Shown here piece by piece: positions 7,175 to 13,182 of a stretch of DNA of 20,632 bases. Both the position numbers and the translations under genes were made by a program. This DNA is from a virus, in the IMG/VR virus record IMGVR_UViG_3300008261_000200, positions 1-20,632 of that record; one strand, given 5' to 3'. The notes beneath the pieces were generated by a model. That model saw only the letters and a list, made by a program, of their open reading frames with translations, was not told the DNA's origin and searched no databases. The first letter of the stretch is position 1, and the number at the start of each line of letters is the position of its first letter.

Positions 7175-7827
7175 GGGCCGGGCGACTCCGATTTAAGCGG
7201 CAAGCGAATCATACCATCGCGGTACTCGTCGCGTCGGCGGCGTCCCTGCTGCTCGATGCCCAGGCCCTGGATCGCTTGGCGATACGAATTCGTGAAGTAC
7301 TGGAGCATGTTGTCCGGGCCCTTGGTGTAGCTGTAGGCCTGAATCAAGCAGGCGTAGAGCAAGGCTTCCGGAGCGTTATTGCTGATCCAGGTCGTCGTAT
7401 TGGTTGACGACAACTGAGCCGGGCGGTAGATATAGCCGAGCTCCACCACAAAGTTCGAGTTCGGGGTCGGGGCCAAGTAAAACGTGTTTTGGTCCCAAAC
7501 CGAGTAGTACTTTGGCGTCCCGGTCGACGAACCGTTCGGCCAATACTCCTTCATAAAGGAGGTGTCCCGGAAGTCCAGGAAGACCTGATTGCCACCCGAG
7601 GTGATCATCATGTACCGATGGGTCAGGATATCGTTCGGGGCGGACAGGAATTTGTTGCCACTGGTCATGTTGGTCGTGGCTTCGACCTTGAACACGTCCA
7701 GGTCGATTTCGCGGAGAATCTGGTTCTCCGCCATCGTAATGAACGTATTGATTACCGAGCTCGTGAACACATTGGAGTTCACCTCGGTGTAGTTACGAAT
7801 ATTGGTGACCAGTTCGTCGTATGTCAT
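7171..7827 (-). CDS. Neck/adaptor structural protein (SU10 adaptor-like)
   Basis: 218 residues. The start overlaps the stop of the zinc-ribbon-like gene (ATGA at 7824-7827) and its own stop overlaps the next start the same way. Residues 1-50 form helices (MTYDELVTNIRNYTEVNSNV, then AENQILREIDLDVFK). The middle is beta (FLSAPNDILTHRYMMITSGG; PKYYSVWDQNTFYLAPTP). The C-terminal helix carries PEALLYACLIQAYSYTKGPD and a basic tail QQGRRRRDEYRDGM. This helix-sandwich-helix plan is shared by the phage adaptor family that I recall under the SU10 adaptor name. Such proteins form a ring under the portal that joins head and tail. The family call is from memory of its pattern. Confidence 0.72.
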   Translation of the reverse strand: MTYDELVTNIRNYTEVNSNVFTSSVINTFITMAENQILREIDLDVFKVEATTNMTSGNKFLSAPNDILTHRYMMITSGGNQVFLDFRDTSFMKEYWPNGSSTGTPKYYSVWDQNTFYLAPTPNSNFVVELGYIYRPAQLSSTNTTTWISNNAPEALLYACLIQAYSYTKGPDNMLQYFTNSYRQAIQGLGIEQQGRRRRDEYRDGMIRLPLKSESPGP

Positions 7828-8174
7828 GACGTGCTTACCGTGACTCCACCAACAACGCCTTGGGCGATAAGGGCCTGCCCGACAATGTACGGACGCATAT
7901 CGTTCGTGTTGCGCGCTGTGCCAAAACTCTGGAACGCCGTAAACCCAGGTGCCCCCACGAACACGGAGACCGGTTCAATGCGATCGGGCCGCGGATCACG
8001 CAGCGCAATAGCATCGCCGCGATAACGAAGCGGCTCGAGTTGCGGTTCCTTTGGCTCATAGTCGTCTGGACACACCATGTAGCCCTGCCAGTTTTTGCGC
8101 AGGGTGTTGTACTGGTATCGCTGCCCGCAGTAGTCGCAGAGCCCGTAGGAGAACTTGCCACTAGCGTAGGCCAC
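7824..8174 (-). CDS. Small protein with zinc-ribbon-like N-terminus, GTG start
   Basis: 116 residues. The start is GTG 8174, immediately after the TAA of the upstream gene. The N-terminus has C13-x2-C16 (GLCDYCGQRYQYNTLRKNW), and then VCPDDYEPKEPQLEP places Cys35 where the second pair should be. The fourth ligand position is Asp38 instead of Cys. Relatives I recall from phage structural clusters carry CxxC...CPxC/D followed by a P-x-H-P-Q-like segment, so this may be an incomplete or Asp-liganded zinc site. The rest (ALRDPRPDRIEP, then a Gly/Val-rich tail) is not recognised. The conserved position between two adaptor-type genes suggests a small virion or assembly protein. Confidence 0.75.
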   Translation of the reverse strand: MAYASGKFSYGLCDYCGQRYQYNTLRKNWQGYMVCPDDYEPKEPQLEPLRYRGDAIALRDPRPDRIEPVSVFVGAPGFTAFQSFGTARNTNDMRPYIVGQALIAQGVVGGVTVSTS

Positions 8175-8840
8175 TTAGACCCCCATGTCCGGGATGAACT
8201 GCACACTGGCCGTGTCCCGATCCTCCATCGCAGCCCGGTTGAAGTCCTCCTCGTAGATGGCCTTGAGGGCCGGCGTACGATCGGGCGCAAACTTCAACGA
8301 GAGCTGATACGCCAAACCAGAAGCCAAGCACGGTAGGAAGCGGAAGTTGATGTCCGCGTCATTCGTGTAAGCCCCTGCGTCCTGCATCCGACGGATCTTG
8401 TAGTACACAAACGTGTACGTCTGATCCGCTGCCGGATAAAAGAAGACCTTTGGCGTATTGGTGCGCTGCACATAAAACTGCGCAGGGCGAGCCTGCGAAG
8501 TCTTATCCGGCACGTTCAACCAATCTTCACGGCTAATGCGCTCGATGTAGACATCGGTGTTGATGCCCTGGTTGTTCTGGCGAATGATCGCCTCCAGGAC
8601 ATTGACCGTATCGGTAGGCAGCGAGATTTCATTGACGCCTTGCGTCAGCGTGTACGTTGCCTGCTCGATCGTCCACAGGTTTAGCCCGCGGTTGGCCCAG
8701 TCCAGAAATAGCAAATTGAGCGAGCGACGTGCGGAGTTGAGCTGATAGCCGCTCGTCGGCCGCATGCCGCAACGCTCAAATGCCTCTTCAACCAAATCAT
8801 CGATCGACAGGTTGAAGTCTGTTGTGCCTGATGTAGCCAT
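8175..8840 (-). CDS. Head-tail connector/tail accessory protein (P22 gp4-like position)
   Basis: 221 residues, starting MATSGTTDFNLSIDDLVEEA. Residues 20-60 are helical (EEAFERCGMRPTSGYQLNSA; RRSLNLLFLDWANRGLNLW). The middle is beta (TQGVNEISLPTDTVNVLEAI; PKVFFYPAADQTYTFVYYKI), and the C-terminal helices (FLPCLASGLAYQLSLKFAPD) end in an acidic tail. This pattern is very common in podovirus-like structural clusters, where it is annotated as a virion structural or tail accessory protein; its place downstream of head genes parallels P22 gp4. The Shine-Dalgarno is weak, so translation may depend on the upstream gene, whose stop is three bases before the ATG. Confidence 0.75.
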   Translation of the reverse strand: MATSGTTDFNLSIDDLVEEAFERCGMRPTSGYQLNSARRSLNLLFLDWANRGLNLWTIEQATYTLTQGVNEISLPTDTVNVLEAIIRQNNQGINTDVYIERISREDWLNVPDKTSQARPAQFYVQRTNTPKVFFYPAADQTYTFVYYKIRRMQDAGAYTNDADINFRFLPCLASGLAYQLSLKFAPDRTPALKAIYEEDFNRAAMEDRDTASVQFIPDMGV

Positions 8841-8843
8841 CTA

Positions 8844-9095
8844 TTAGCCGCAAGATCCGCCGTAGCGCATCTTCTTGACCTTCTTCTTGGCCATGCCGCC
8901 CTTCTTGTAGCCGCGGGCCATGCCGCCGCCCATCATGCCCATAGCCATTTCTTTATGCTGATTGATGGCACCACCCTTAGAGGCCATGACGACCTTACCG
9001 GTCTTCATGCTGGGCTCGGAAACCACCTTGTTTTTTGGGCCACTGCCCACTGCGCCGCCGCCTTTGATGGCCGCGCCCATTCCACGTCCTGCCAT
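8844..9095 (-). CDS. Tiny basic Gly/Met/Lys-rich protein with GGGAV motif
   Basis: 83 residues from ATG 9095; the open frame extends to 9137 but the extra residues overlap the preceding gene. GAGGG lies seven bases before this ATG. The protein opens MAGRGMGAAIKGGGAV; residues 6-16 align, number for number, with residues 6-16 of the 108-aa protein at 9516-9842 (MG-x-A-I/L-K/R-GGGAV). The C-terminal half alternates Gly, Met and Lys (MAMGMMGGGMARGYKKGGMA) and ends KKMRYGGSCG. It is strongly basic and low in complexity, so probably disordered or nucleic-acid-binding. Similar tiny proteins are frequent in aquatic phage structural regions; their role is unknown. Confidence 0.72.
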   Translation of the reverse strand: MAGRGMGAAIKGGGAVGSGPKNKVVSEPSMKTGKVVMASKGGAINQHKEMAMGMMGGGMARGYKKGGMAKKKVKKMRYGGSCG

Positions 9096-9099
9096 GATA

Positions 9100-9261
9100 T
9101 TACCCTCGCATCGCGCGACCGCGCGCGTCCTTACCACCCTTCTTCATAGCACGGCCTTTCTTATCAGCCATGCCACCCTTCTTCATCTTACCGACGCCAT
9201 CGGCAGCGAAAGAAGGAACCTTCTTGCCACCTTTCATGACCATCTTAATCTTGCCAGGCAT
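9100..9261 (-). CDS. 53-residue basic KKGG-repeat protein
   Basis: A very short gene read directly from the sequence: ATG 9261 to TAA 9100. It begins MPGKIKMVMKGGKKVPSF and continues with KMKKGGMADKKGRAMKKGG and a basic tail KDARGRAMRG. GAGGGA precedes the chosen start by seven bases; an ATG two codons upstream (9267) is too close to that site. It fits exactly between its neighbours, with two bases after the previous stop and four bases before the next start, so the space would otherwise be an unexplained gap in a tightly packed operon. The KKGG(M) units echo the 83-aa neighbour (YKKGGMAKKK). Function unknown; possibly DNA- or RNA-binding. Confidence 0.65.
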   Translation of the reverse strand: MPGKIKMVMKGGKKVPSFAADGVGKMKKGGMADKKGRAMKKGGKDARGRAMRG

Positions 9262-9263
9262 TG

Positions 9264-9512
9264 TCATTCCCTCGAGCTTCTAAGCTCATCGAGTTTCAGT
9301 TCCAGACGATTAAATCGTTGGTCGACATGTGCGACAAACTTCTCGATCCGATCGTCCACTTCTCTGCGAGTGATGTGATCTCTCGCAATCTCTTCGCGGG
9401 TACGGTTCAACAAGATGTTCAAGCGAGCGAGCTCGTCGAACTTACCCTTAAGCATGAATCCCATCCCGGTCACAATTGCTGACAGGATGATGTTCCAAAT
9501 CAAAATATCCAT
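9264..9512 (-). CDS. Membrane-anchored coiled-coil protein
   Basis: 82 residues. Residues 3-21 (ILIWNIILSAIVTGMGFML) form one hydrophobic membrane segment, followed by a basic residue and then charged heptad-like helix from about 25 to 80 (KFDELARLNILLNRTREEIA, then RREVDDRIEKFVAHVDQRFN). There is no lipobox or cleavage site. The plan (short N-terminal anchor plus coiled coil) is shared by inner-membrane spanin subunits and by XhlA-type lysis accessory proteins, but also by unrelated phage membrane proteins. No endolysin or outer spanin is seen nearby, so a lysis role is only a possibility. It is coupled to the 53-aa gene downstream. Confidence 0.72.
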   Translation of the reverse strand: MDILIWNIILSAIVTGMGFMLKGKFDELARLNILLNRTREEIARDHITRREVDDRIEKFVAHVDQRFNRLELKLDELRSSRE

Positions 9513-9515
9513 CGG

Positions 9516-9842
9516 CTAACACTTCCATCGCCTACGAGCCTGACGAATCCGGCTGTTAGGGTCCTTTGCTGCCTCTGGGTACATCTTCATCTGGCCTGCC
9601 GAACGTGCGCAATATGACTTGCGACGCTTGGCGCGACCAGAACTTGGATTGTCTTCTGTCACCGCGGTCTGGAGCTTGCTGCCAGGATTGGCGCGGCGGA
9701 ATGCCGCCACGCCTTTCTTGGTCATGCCTGCGCCTTGCTTGGTCGGACGGAAATTGCCGCTTTTGACAGAGGTAGCGATGCCCATGCCTTTTCGCACGGC
9801 ACCGCCTCCCCTAAGCGCCAGGCCCATCGGACCGCGTTTCAT
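9516..9842 (-). CDS. Small basic protein with GGGAV motif (DUF6321-like region)
   Basis: 108 residues, starting in a TAATG overlap with the upstream gene. The N-terminus MKRGPMGLALRGGGAVRKGM shares its 6-16 block with the 83-aa protein at 8844-9095. From residue about 40 it reads MTKKGVAAFRRANPGSKLQT, followed by RAKRRKSYCARSAGQMKM and PNSRIRQARRRWKC. The segment GVAAxRRANPGSKLxTAV...KRRKSxCARSxG is widely conserved in aquatic phages and looks related to DUF6321, from memory. Highly basic, with two cysteines (SYCA and C-terminal WKC). I infer a nucleic-acid-binding or internal virion role; none is proven. Confidence 0.75.
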   Translation of the reverse strand: MKRGPMGLALRGGGAVRKGMGIATSVKSGNFRPTKQGAGMTKKGVAAFRRANPGSKLQTAVTEDNPSSGRAKRRKSYCARSAGQMKMYPEAAKDPNSRIRQARRRWKC

Positions 9843-10144
9843 TAGGCCGGAGCCCCACCCACGTACAGCACGGTGACGCTGAGAACTTCAGCCGAAGACA
9901 GCGTGGCATGCACACCGTCCGTGGCCAAAACACCGTCGTCAGGGATGATGATGTCGTAAGCACCCGCCGCAGGCGGTGTCTTAACTTCCATCACCACCGT
10001 ACCGCCAGATCCCCCCGTTTTCAGGGTGATCGCAGCGGCTGTTCCCGTGCACGTGTAGTAGATACCTTGGATACGCGTACGGCCGTTCACCATGTCGCCA
10101 GTGGCGATCACGGTTTTGGCTTTGACGTCACTTGCGAAGCTCAT
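9842..10144 (-). CDS. Small decoration-like structural protein
   Basis: 100 residues after a strong AGGAGG site. Begins MSFASDVKAKTVIATGDMV, then RTRIQGIYYTCTGTAAAITL, GGSGGTVVMEVKTPPAAGAY, IIIPDDGVLATDGVHATL and a terminal VTVLYVGG. It is an all-beta, small-residue-rich protein with no catalytic motif. Proteins with this RTRIxGxYxT...GVHATL pattern recur in phage head/neck modules and look like capsid decoration or surface proteins. It follows another such protein and precedes the basic small-protein cluster. The role is inferred from fold type and position. Confidence 0.75.
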   Translation of the reverse strand: MSFASDVKAKTVIATGDMVNGRTRIQGIYYTCTGTAAAITLKTGGSGGTVVMEVKTPPAAGAYDIIIPDDGVLATDGVHATLSSAEVLSVTVLYVGGAPA

Positions 10145-10157
10145 TGCGAGCCTCCTG

Positions 10158-10496
10158 TTAGGCTACTTTGACGACAACAACTCGGAACGAGCCAGAAGCC
10201 GGGTCAATGGCAGAGCCCGTGACGTTGGCAGCGCGCACCTTGACGGTATCGGCGGCCGAAACGTAACCCGTGACAACGAGACCCGAGGCAATCGTGGCCG
10301 GAACGCCGACCATCACTGCATCGCCCACCGCAGCACCGGTCACGGTGATACCAGACGAATCAGCCGTCGTGTTGGCAGAAATCGAAGTGAAGTCGATCGT
10401 TGAAGTAGCGGTCAGAACAGAGGTGATCGTTGCGCCGGTGCCGGCGATGAAGCCGTTATCGGATACTACCGGGCCTGAAAAATGAGTTGCAGCCAT
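10158..10496 (-). CDS. Small decoration/head-fibre-like protein
   Basis: 112 residues starting MAATHFSGPVVSDNGFI, then a repetitive Ser/Thr/Ala/Val beta pattern and the ending GSFRVVVVKVA. HFSGPVxSxNGF is a recurrent opening in small head-proximal phage proteins. The Shine-Dalgarno (AAAGGAGT, 10505-10512) is inside the last codons of the homing endonuclease gene, and the junction reads TGACATG. The gene probably followed the capsid gene directly before the endonuclease inserted. I infer a capsid-surface or decoration protein. Confidence 0.75.
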   Translation of the reverse strand: MAATHFSGPVVSDNGFIAGTGATITSVLTATSTIDFTSISANTTADSSGITVTGAAVGDAVMVGVPATIASGLVVTGYVSAADTVKVRAANVTGSAIDPASGSFRVVVVKVA

Positions 10497-10497
10497 G

Positions 10498-11088
10498 TCA
10501 CAAGACTCCTTTTAAATGCTGATACTTGAGCGCAAGCTTACGCGTGGACGAAATGTCCTTCCCCAGAACACGCGCGCGCTCTGCATACGTCATGTCTGGA
10601 TTGTCAACTATGTACTTGAGTTTTGCAATGAACTCGGGATCTGAAAAGTAACGAGCACGCTGCGCTTCTGACAGCGTCTTTCGATAGGTTTCAGCGCGGA
10701 AATCAAACGTCGAGGCTCTGCGGCCTACCCTGATCCGCTCACGCACCTCTTCAGAATGCTGACGGTTTCGCATGGGGGCTTTAGCAAAGTCCGCAATATT
10801 GTAAAACGTGGGCTCGTCAAACCACGCTTCCTTGGACAGAAACGCTTCTTCAATCTTGTCCAAATCCTCAGTGTCTTCGCATACCACCTCAACCTCCCAA
10901 ATGAAGTTGTGGCGGCCGTACTTGTTGTATGCGTACTGAAGCTTGGCGTTCGGGTGTTTGTTCCAGCGAAGCAGTCGAAAGTGTTCCTTTATACGCTTCT
11001 TGACGCGTTGGGATTGCCCGACGTAACAGGCGTTTGTCGCCTTGTTGACGATCTTGTAGATCCCGATAACGTCCTGAGCGTATGGCAC
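10498..11088 (-). CDS. GIY-YIG homing endonuclease (freestanding, SegA/I-TevI-like)
   Basis: 196 residues from GTG 11088, chosen because AAGGGGG lies six bases upstream. The longest frame starts at GTG 11160, but those extra 24 codons are read through the terminator hairpin. Residues 9-26 read GIYKIVNKATNACYVGQS: GIY at 9-11 and the YVG variant of YIG at 22-24. Next come R28/R32 and H36, and a likely catalytic Glu at 80-81 (KIEEAFL) before FYNIAD. A NUMOD3-like segment follows (RNRQHSEEVRERIRVGRR), then a C-terminal helix-turn-helix-like part (TYAERARVLGKDISSTRKLA). Such enzymes nick or cut phage DNA to spread their own gene. It sits between the capsid gene terminator and the next head gene, a typical intergenic invasion site. 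Confidence 0.9.
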   Translation of the reverse strand: MPYAQDVIGIYKIVNKATNACYVGQSQRVKKRIKEHFRLLRWNKHPNAKLQYAYNKYGRHNFIWEVEVVCEDTEDLDKIEEAFLSKEAWFDEPTFYNIADFAKAPMRNRQHSEEVRERIRVGRRASTFDFRAETYRKTLSEAQRARYFSDPEFIAKLKYIVDNPDMTYAERARVLGKDISSTRKLALKYQHLKGVL

Positions 11089-11094
11089 AAACAA

Positions 11095-11101
11095 CCCCCT
11101 T
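11095..11101 (-). promoter_or_regulatory. Shine-Dalgarno deciding the endonuclease start
   Basis: AAGGGGG on the minus strand, six bases (TTGTTT) before GTG 11088. It favours this start over GTG 11160, which would be inside the terminator region. Confidence 0.6.
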
Positions 11102-11134
11102 GGACGAACTCTATGCCAACCTACGGGTAAATGA

Positions 11135-11156
11135 AAGGGGGCCTTTCGGCCCCCTT
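11135..11156 (-). terminator. Intrinsic terminator after the major capsid gene
   Basis: Perfect 9-bp stem AAGGGGGCC / GGCCCCCTT with a GAAA tetraloop (minus strand), followed by TCATTT. It begins 13 bases after the capsid stop. It would end or attenuate transcription after the capsid gene, so genes at lower coordinates may be made in smaller amounts or need another promoter. I saw no clear sigma-70 promoter between it and the endonuclease start. Confidence 0.82.
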
Positions 11157-11169
11157 CCACTCTTGCCTC

Positions 11170-12078
11170 TTAGGCAGCGCCAGGCGATCCGAAGATGCCA
11201 CGCGGGTCGCTGAAGCCGAAGCTGTAGCGCTCGCGAGCCTTGTACCGCACGTTGCCGGTATCGAAGTCGCCCTCGAAACCAGTCTTGATGGCAACACGCT
11301 GGAACATCTTCATGCCGTTCGGAGCGTCGGTCTTAATGAACCAAGCGTCCGGGTCGGTCAAGAAGTGGTTCACGGTGTAGCCCTGCGGCACCATGCCCAT
11401 GTTCTTCACGGCGTTGATGTCGTTGTCCGCAGTGCCAACGCGCAGCGTTGACTTGAGGATACGGTCAGCCGTAAACATGAGTTCCTTCGGGATGATGAGC
11501 TTCAAGCCTTGAACAGCGATCTTCAGGCCGCGCTCATCAGTGAACGCAGCGATGTCGATCAAAGCCTGCTCAAGCGAGGTCTCGCTCAAATCCGCAGCGG
11601 TGGTCAGCTCGTTCTTAAGATCCGGGCCCGACAGGGTCGGGTGATCCAGAGCACAGAGCGGCTTTCCGTCGCCACCGACCGAGGTGTCAAACGCGCCGTT
11701 GAGCACGCTGGCAGCCTTGATCTGCTTGGTCTGAGCCATCGAACGGGCGAGAGCCTTGGTGTAGCGTCCGGCAAGACGGTCGTAGAGGTTGTCCTCGACG
11801 GCTTCTTCCGTGAGCGCGAACGCCAGGGCGATCGTCTCGTGGGTGTAGCGAGAAGTGTAGACTTCCTGCGCCTGGTCGTACGAAACGCCAGCGCCTTCCG
11901 TCTTCACCGGAGCTTCAGCGAAGCCCGACTCCATCACCTCTTCCTCGAACGCACGATCCGAAGTCTCCACCGAGTAGATCTCGGCGTGCTCGTTCTCGTA
12001 GTTCTTGTACTCAAGGCCGAACAGGGCGTTCAAACCCGGCTCGAGTTCCTTGACTAATTGTGCACGTGAAATAGCCAT
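11170..12078 (-). CDS. Major capsid protein (Mu gpT-like, HK97-type fold expected)
   Basis: 302 residues. Opens MAISRAQLVKELEPGLNALF, with an acidic helix and loop (NYENEHAEIYSVETSDRAFE), then VMESGFAEAPVKTEGAGVSY. Mid-protein helices read EEAVEDNLYDRLAGRYTKAL. The C-terminus is YSFGFSDPRGIFGSPGAA; FSDPRGxFGS is a strong signature of the gpT-like major head subunits. It forms the icosahedral shell. The order scaffold, 159-aa protein, 192-aa protein, capsid, terminator is canonical for a head module and implies high expression. The start has AGGGGC a few bases upstream and is 18 bases from the preceding stop. Confidence 0.92.
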   Translation of the reverse strand: MAISRAQLVKELEPGLNALFGLEYKNYENEHAEIYSVETSDRAFEEEVMESGFAEAPVKTEGAGVSYDQAQEVYTSRYTHETIALAFALTEEAVEDNLYDRLAGRYTKALARSMAQTKQIKAASVLNGAFDTSVGGDGKPLCALDHPTLSGPDLKNELTTAADLSETSLEQALIDIAAFTDERGLKIAVQGLKLIIPKELMFTADRILKSTLRVGTADNDINAVKNMGMVPQGYTVNHFLTDPDAWFIKTDAPNGMKMFQRVAIKTGFEGDFDTGNVRYKARERYSFGFSDPRGIFGSPGAA

Positions 12079-12096
12079 TTTTTATGCCCCTATATA

Positions 12097-12675
12097 TCAG
12101 GTTACGGCCTTAACGCCGGCGCTGCCGTACAGGTGCTCGTTGATTTTCACAACGACGACGGCGAAGTTCCCAAGCTCATTGCCCGGAGTGTTCCACAGAC
12201 CAACGATCTTGAGGTTCAGCGCCGCGGTGTCAGCGATGGTGGACGAATCCAATTCCATCGTCGAGACGCCCGTGGTGTTGCTGCCACCCGTGCCGACAAC
12301 ATCAGCGTTCTTGCCGATGTCAGCCTGCTCGATGTCTTCGTCAGCCTGAATGATGAACAACTGGCTCGGGTCGTCGATCACGTCGGCAGTGATTTTGCCG
12401 GAAGTGATGTTGACGCTGCCCGGGTAGTAGTTCTTCCAGGTCGGCTTGCCCGTGGTCGGGTCGACATAAAATACGCCGTTGAGAACGCCCAGCGCCGCAG
12501 AGTGCGTGCCCGGAAGGAACTTAACGACATAGCCATTCACGATCGTCACCAGGTCGCCCTGATAGATCGCACCTGATTGGTTATCCGCAATCTCGTAACC
12601 GTACTGCTTCTGGGCTCCAGTCGCAGACAAATTGCCGAGAGGACGGAGACCAAAGGCTTTATCTACGTTTGCCAT
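12097..12675 (-). CDS. Head decoration-like structural protein
   Basis: 192 residues, beginning MANVDKAFGLRPLGNLSATG. Beta-rich body with GAIYQGDLVTIVNGYVVKF, LGVLNGVFYVDPTTGKPTW, and the ending NFAVVVVKINEHLYG. The opening MANVDxAFGxRPxGNLSG is well conserved among aquatic phages immediately upstream of or near the capsid gene. The GDxVxxxNG...LGVxxG strands recall SH3-like decoration or cement proteins. I infer an outer-capsid stabilising protein. AGAGGAT precedes the ATG. Confidence 0.78.
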   Translation of the reverse strand: MANVDKAFGLRPLGNLSATGAQKQYGYEIADNQSGAIYQGDLVTIVNGYVVKFLPGTHSAALGVLNGVFYVDPTTGKPTWKNYYPGSVNITSGKITADVIDDPSQLFIIQADEDIEQADIGKNADVVGTGGSNTTGVSTMELDSSTIADTAALNLKIVGLWNTPGNELGNFAVVVVKINEHLYGSAGVKAVT

Positions 12676-12697
12676 TTGATTAATCCTCTAAAAAAAG

Positions 12698-13177
12698 TTA
12701 TTCACTGGCTTGTTTAGAGCCGCCGAATGAAACACGAGACCTGCGGTTCGGACGTTCGATGACCATGCTCGAGTGAGCATTGCTCTTCAGAAGTTCGTTG
12801 TCCGCGGCCTGCATTTGGTCGTTCGCCTTATTTCGGTAATGCGCATTGCGCTCCTCGACTGTCTCCTCTGGGATACGAGCCAGGAGAAGACCGCCCACGC
12901 TGATCACGCCAGCATGTCGGCCGTCATCCACCGTCGGAGTCGGAAAGTCAGGGTATTCATCCGCACGAACAAACTCGTACCCCTCACGGAGACGGCCTGC
13001 TACGTTCGTACGATCTTCTACCCCACCTGCCGAAGCCCGAATCCAACGGTGCTTGTATCCAGGGGGAGCCGGGGGAGCATCCAAGCGAGAAGGCGGAGCC
13101 CATGGTTTACGTCGCGCGGACTTCCCTCGAGTATCGGCCTCACGGGAAACGCGGTTAAGGTTTTTGACGTCGCTCAT
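12698..13177 (-). CDS. Conserved head-module protein, unknown function
   Basis: 159 residues, start preceded by AAGGAG at the end of the scaffold gene. Basic, Pro-rich N-terminus (RRKPWAPPSRLDAPPAPPGY), then HRWIRASAGGVEDRTNVAGR, REGYEFVRADEYPDFPTPTV, GVISVGGLLLARIPEETVEE and a basic tail (NRRSRVSFGG). I recognise this family from podovirus-like genomes, always between scaffold and capsid genes, but no role is established. Likely a minor head or assembly factor. No membrane segment; the central LLLARIPEE is too short and charged. Confidence 0.78.
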   Translation of the reverse strand: MSDVKNLNRVSREADTRGKSARRKPWAPPSRLDAPPAPPGYKHRWIRASAGGVEDRTNVAGRLREGYEFVRADEYPDFPTPTVDDGRHAGVISVGGLLLARIPEETVEERNAHYRNKANDQMQAADNELLKSNAHSSMVIERPNRRSRVSFGGSKQASE

Positions 13178-13182
13178 GTCTC

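Noticed and set aside
11089-11134. Possible promoter between the capsid terminator and the endonuclease
   Set aside because: I see only weak partial matches to -35 and -10 boxes (TTTACC, TAGAGT) with no good spacing.
11089-11160. N-terminal extension of the homing endonuclease from GTG 11160
   Set aside because: Its codons are formed by the terminator hairpin, and the downstream GTG 11088 has a well-spaced Shine-Dalgarno.
11509-12057. 182-codon plus-strand open frame
   Set aside because: Antisense to the major capsid gene, a strongly conserved coding sequence; low-complexity Leu/Arg/Val content.
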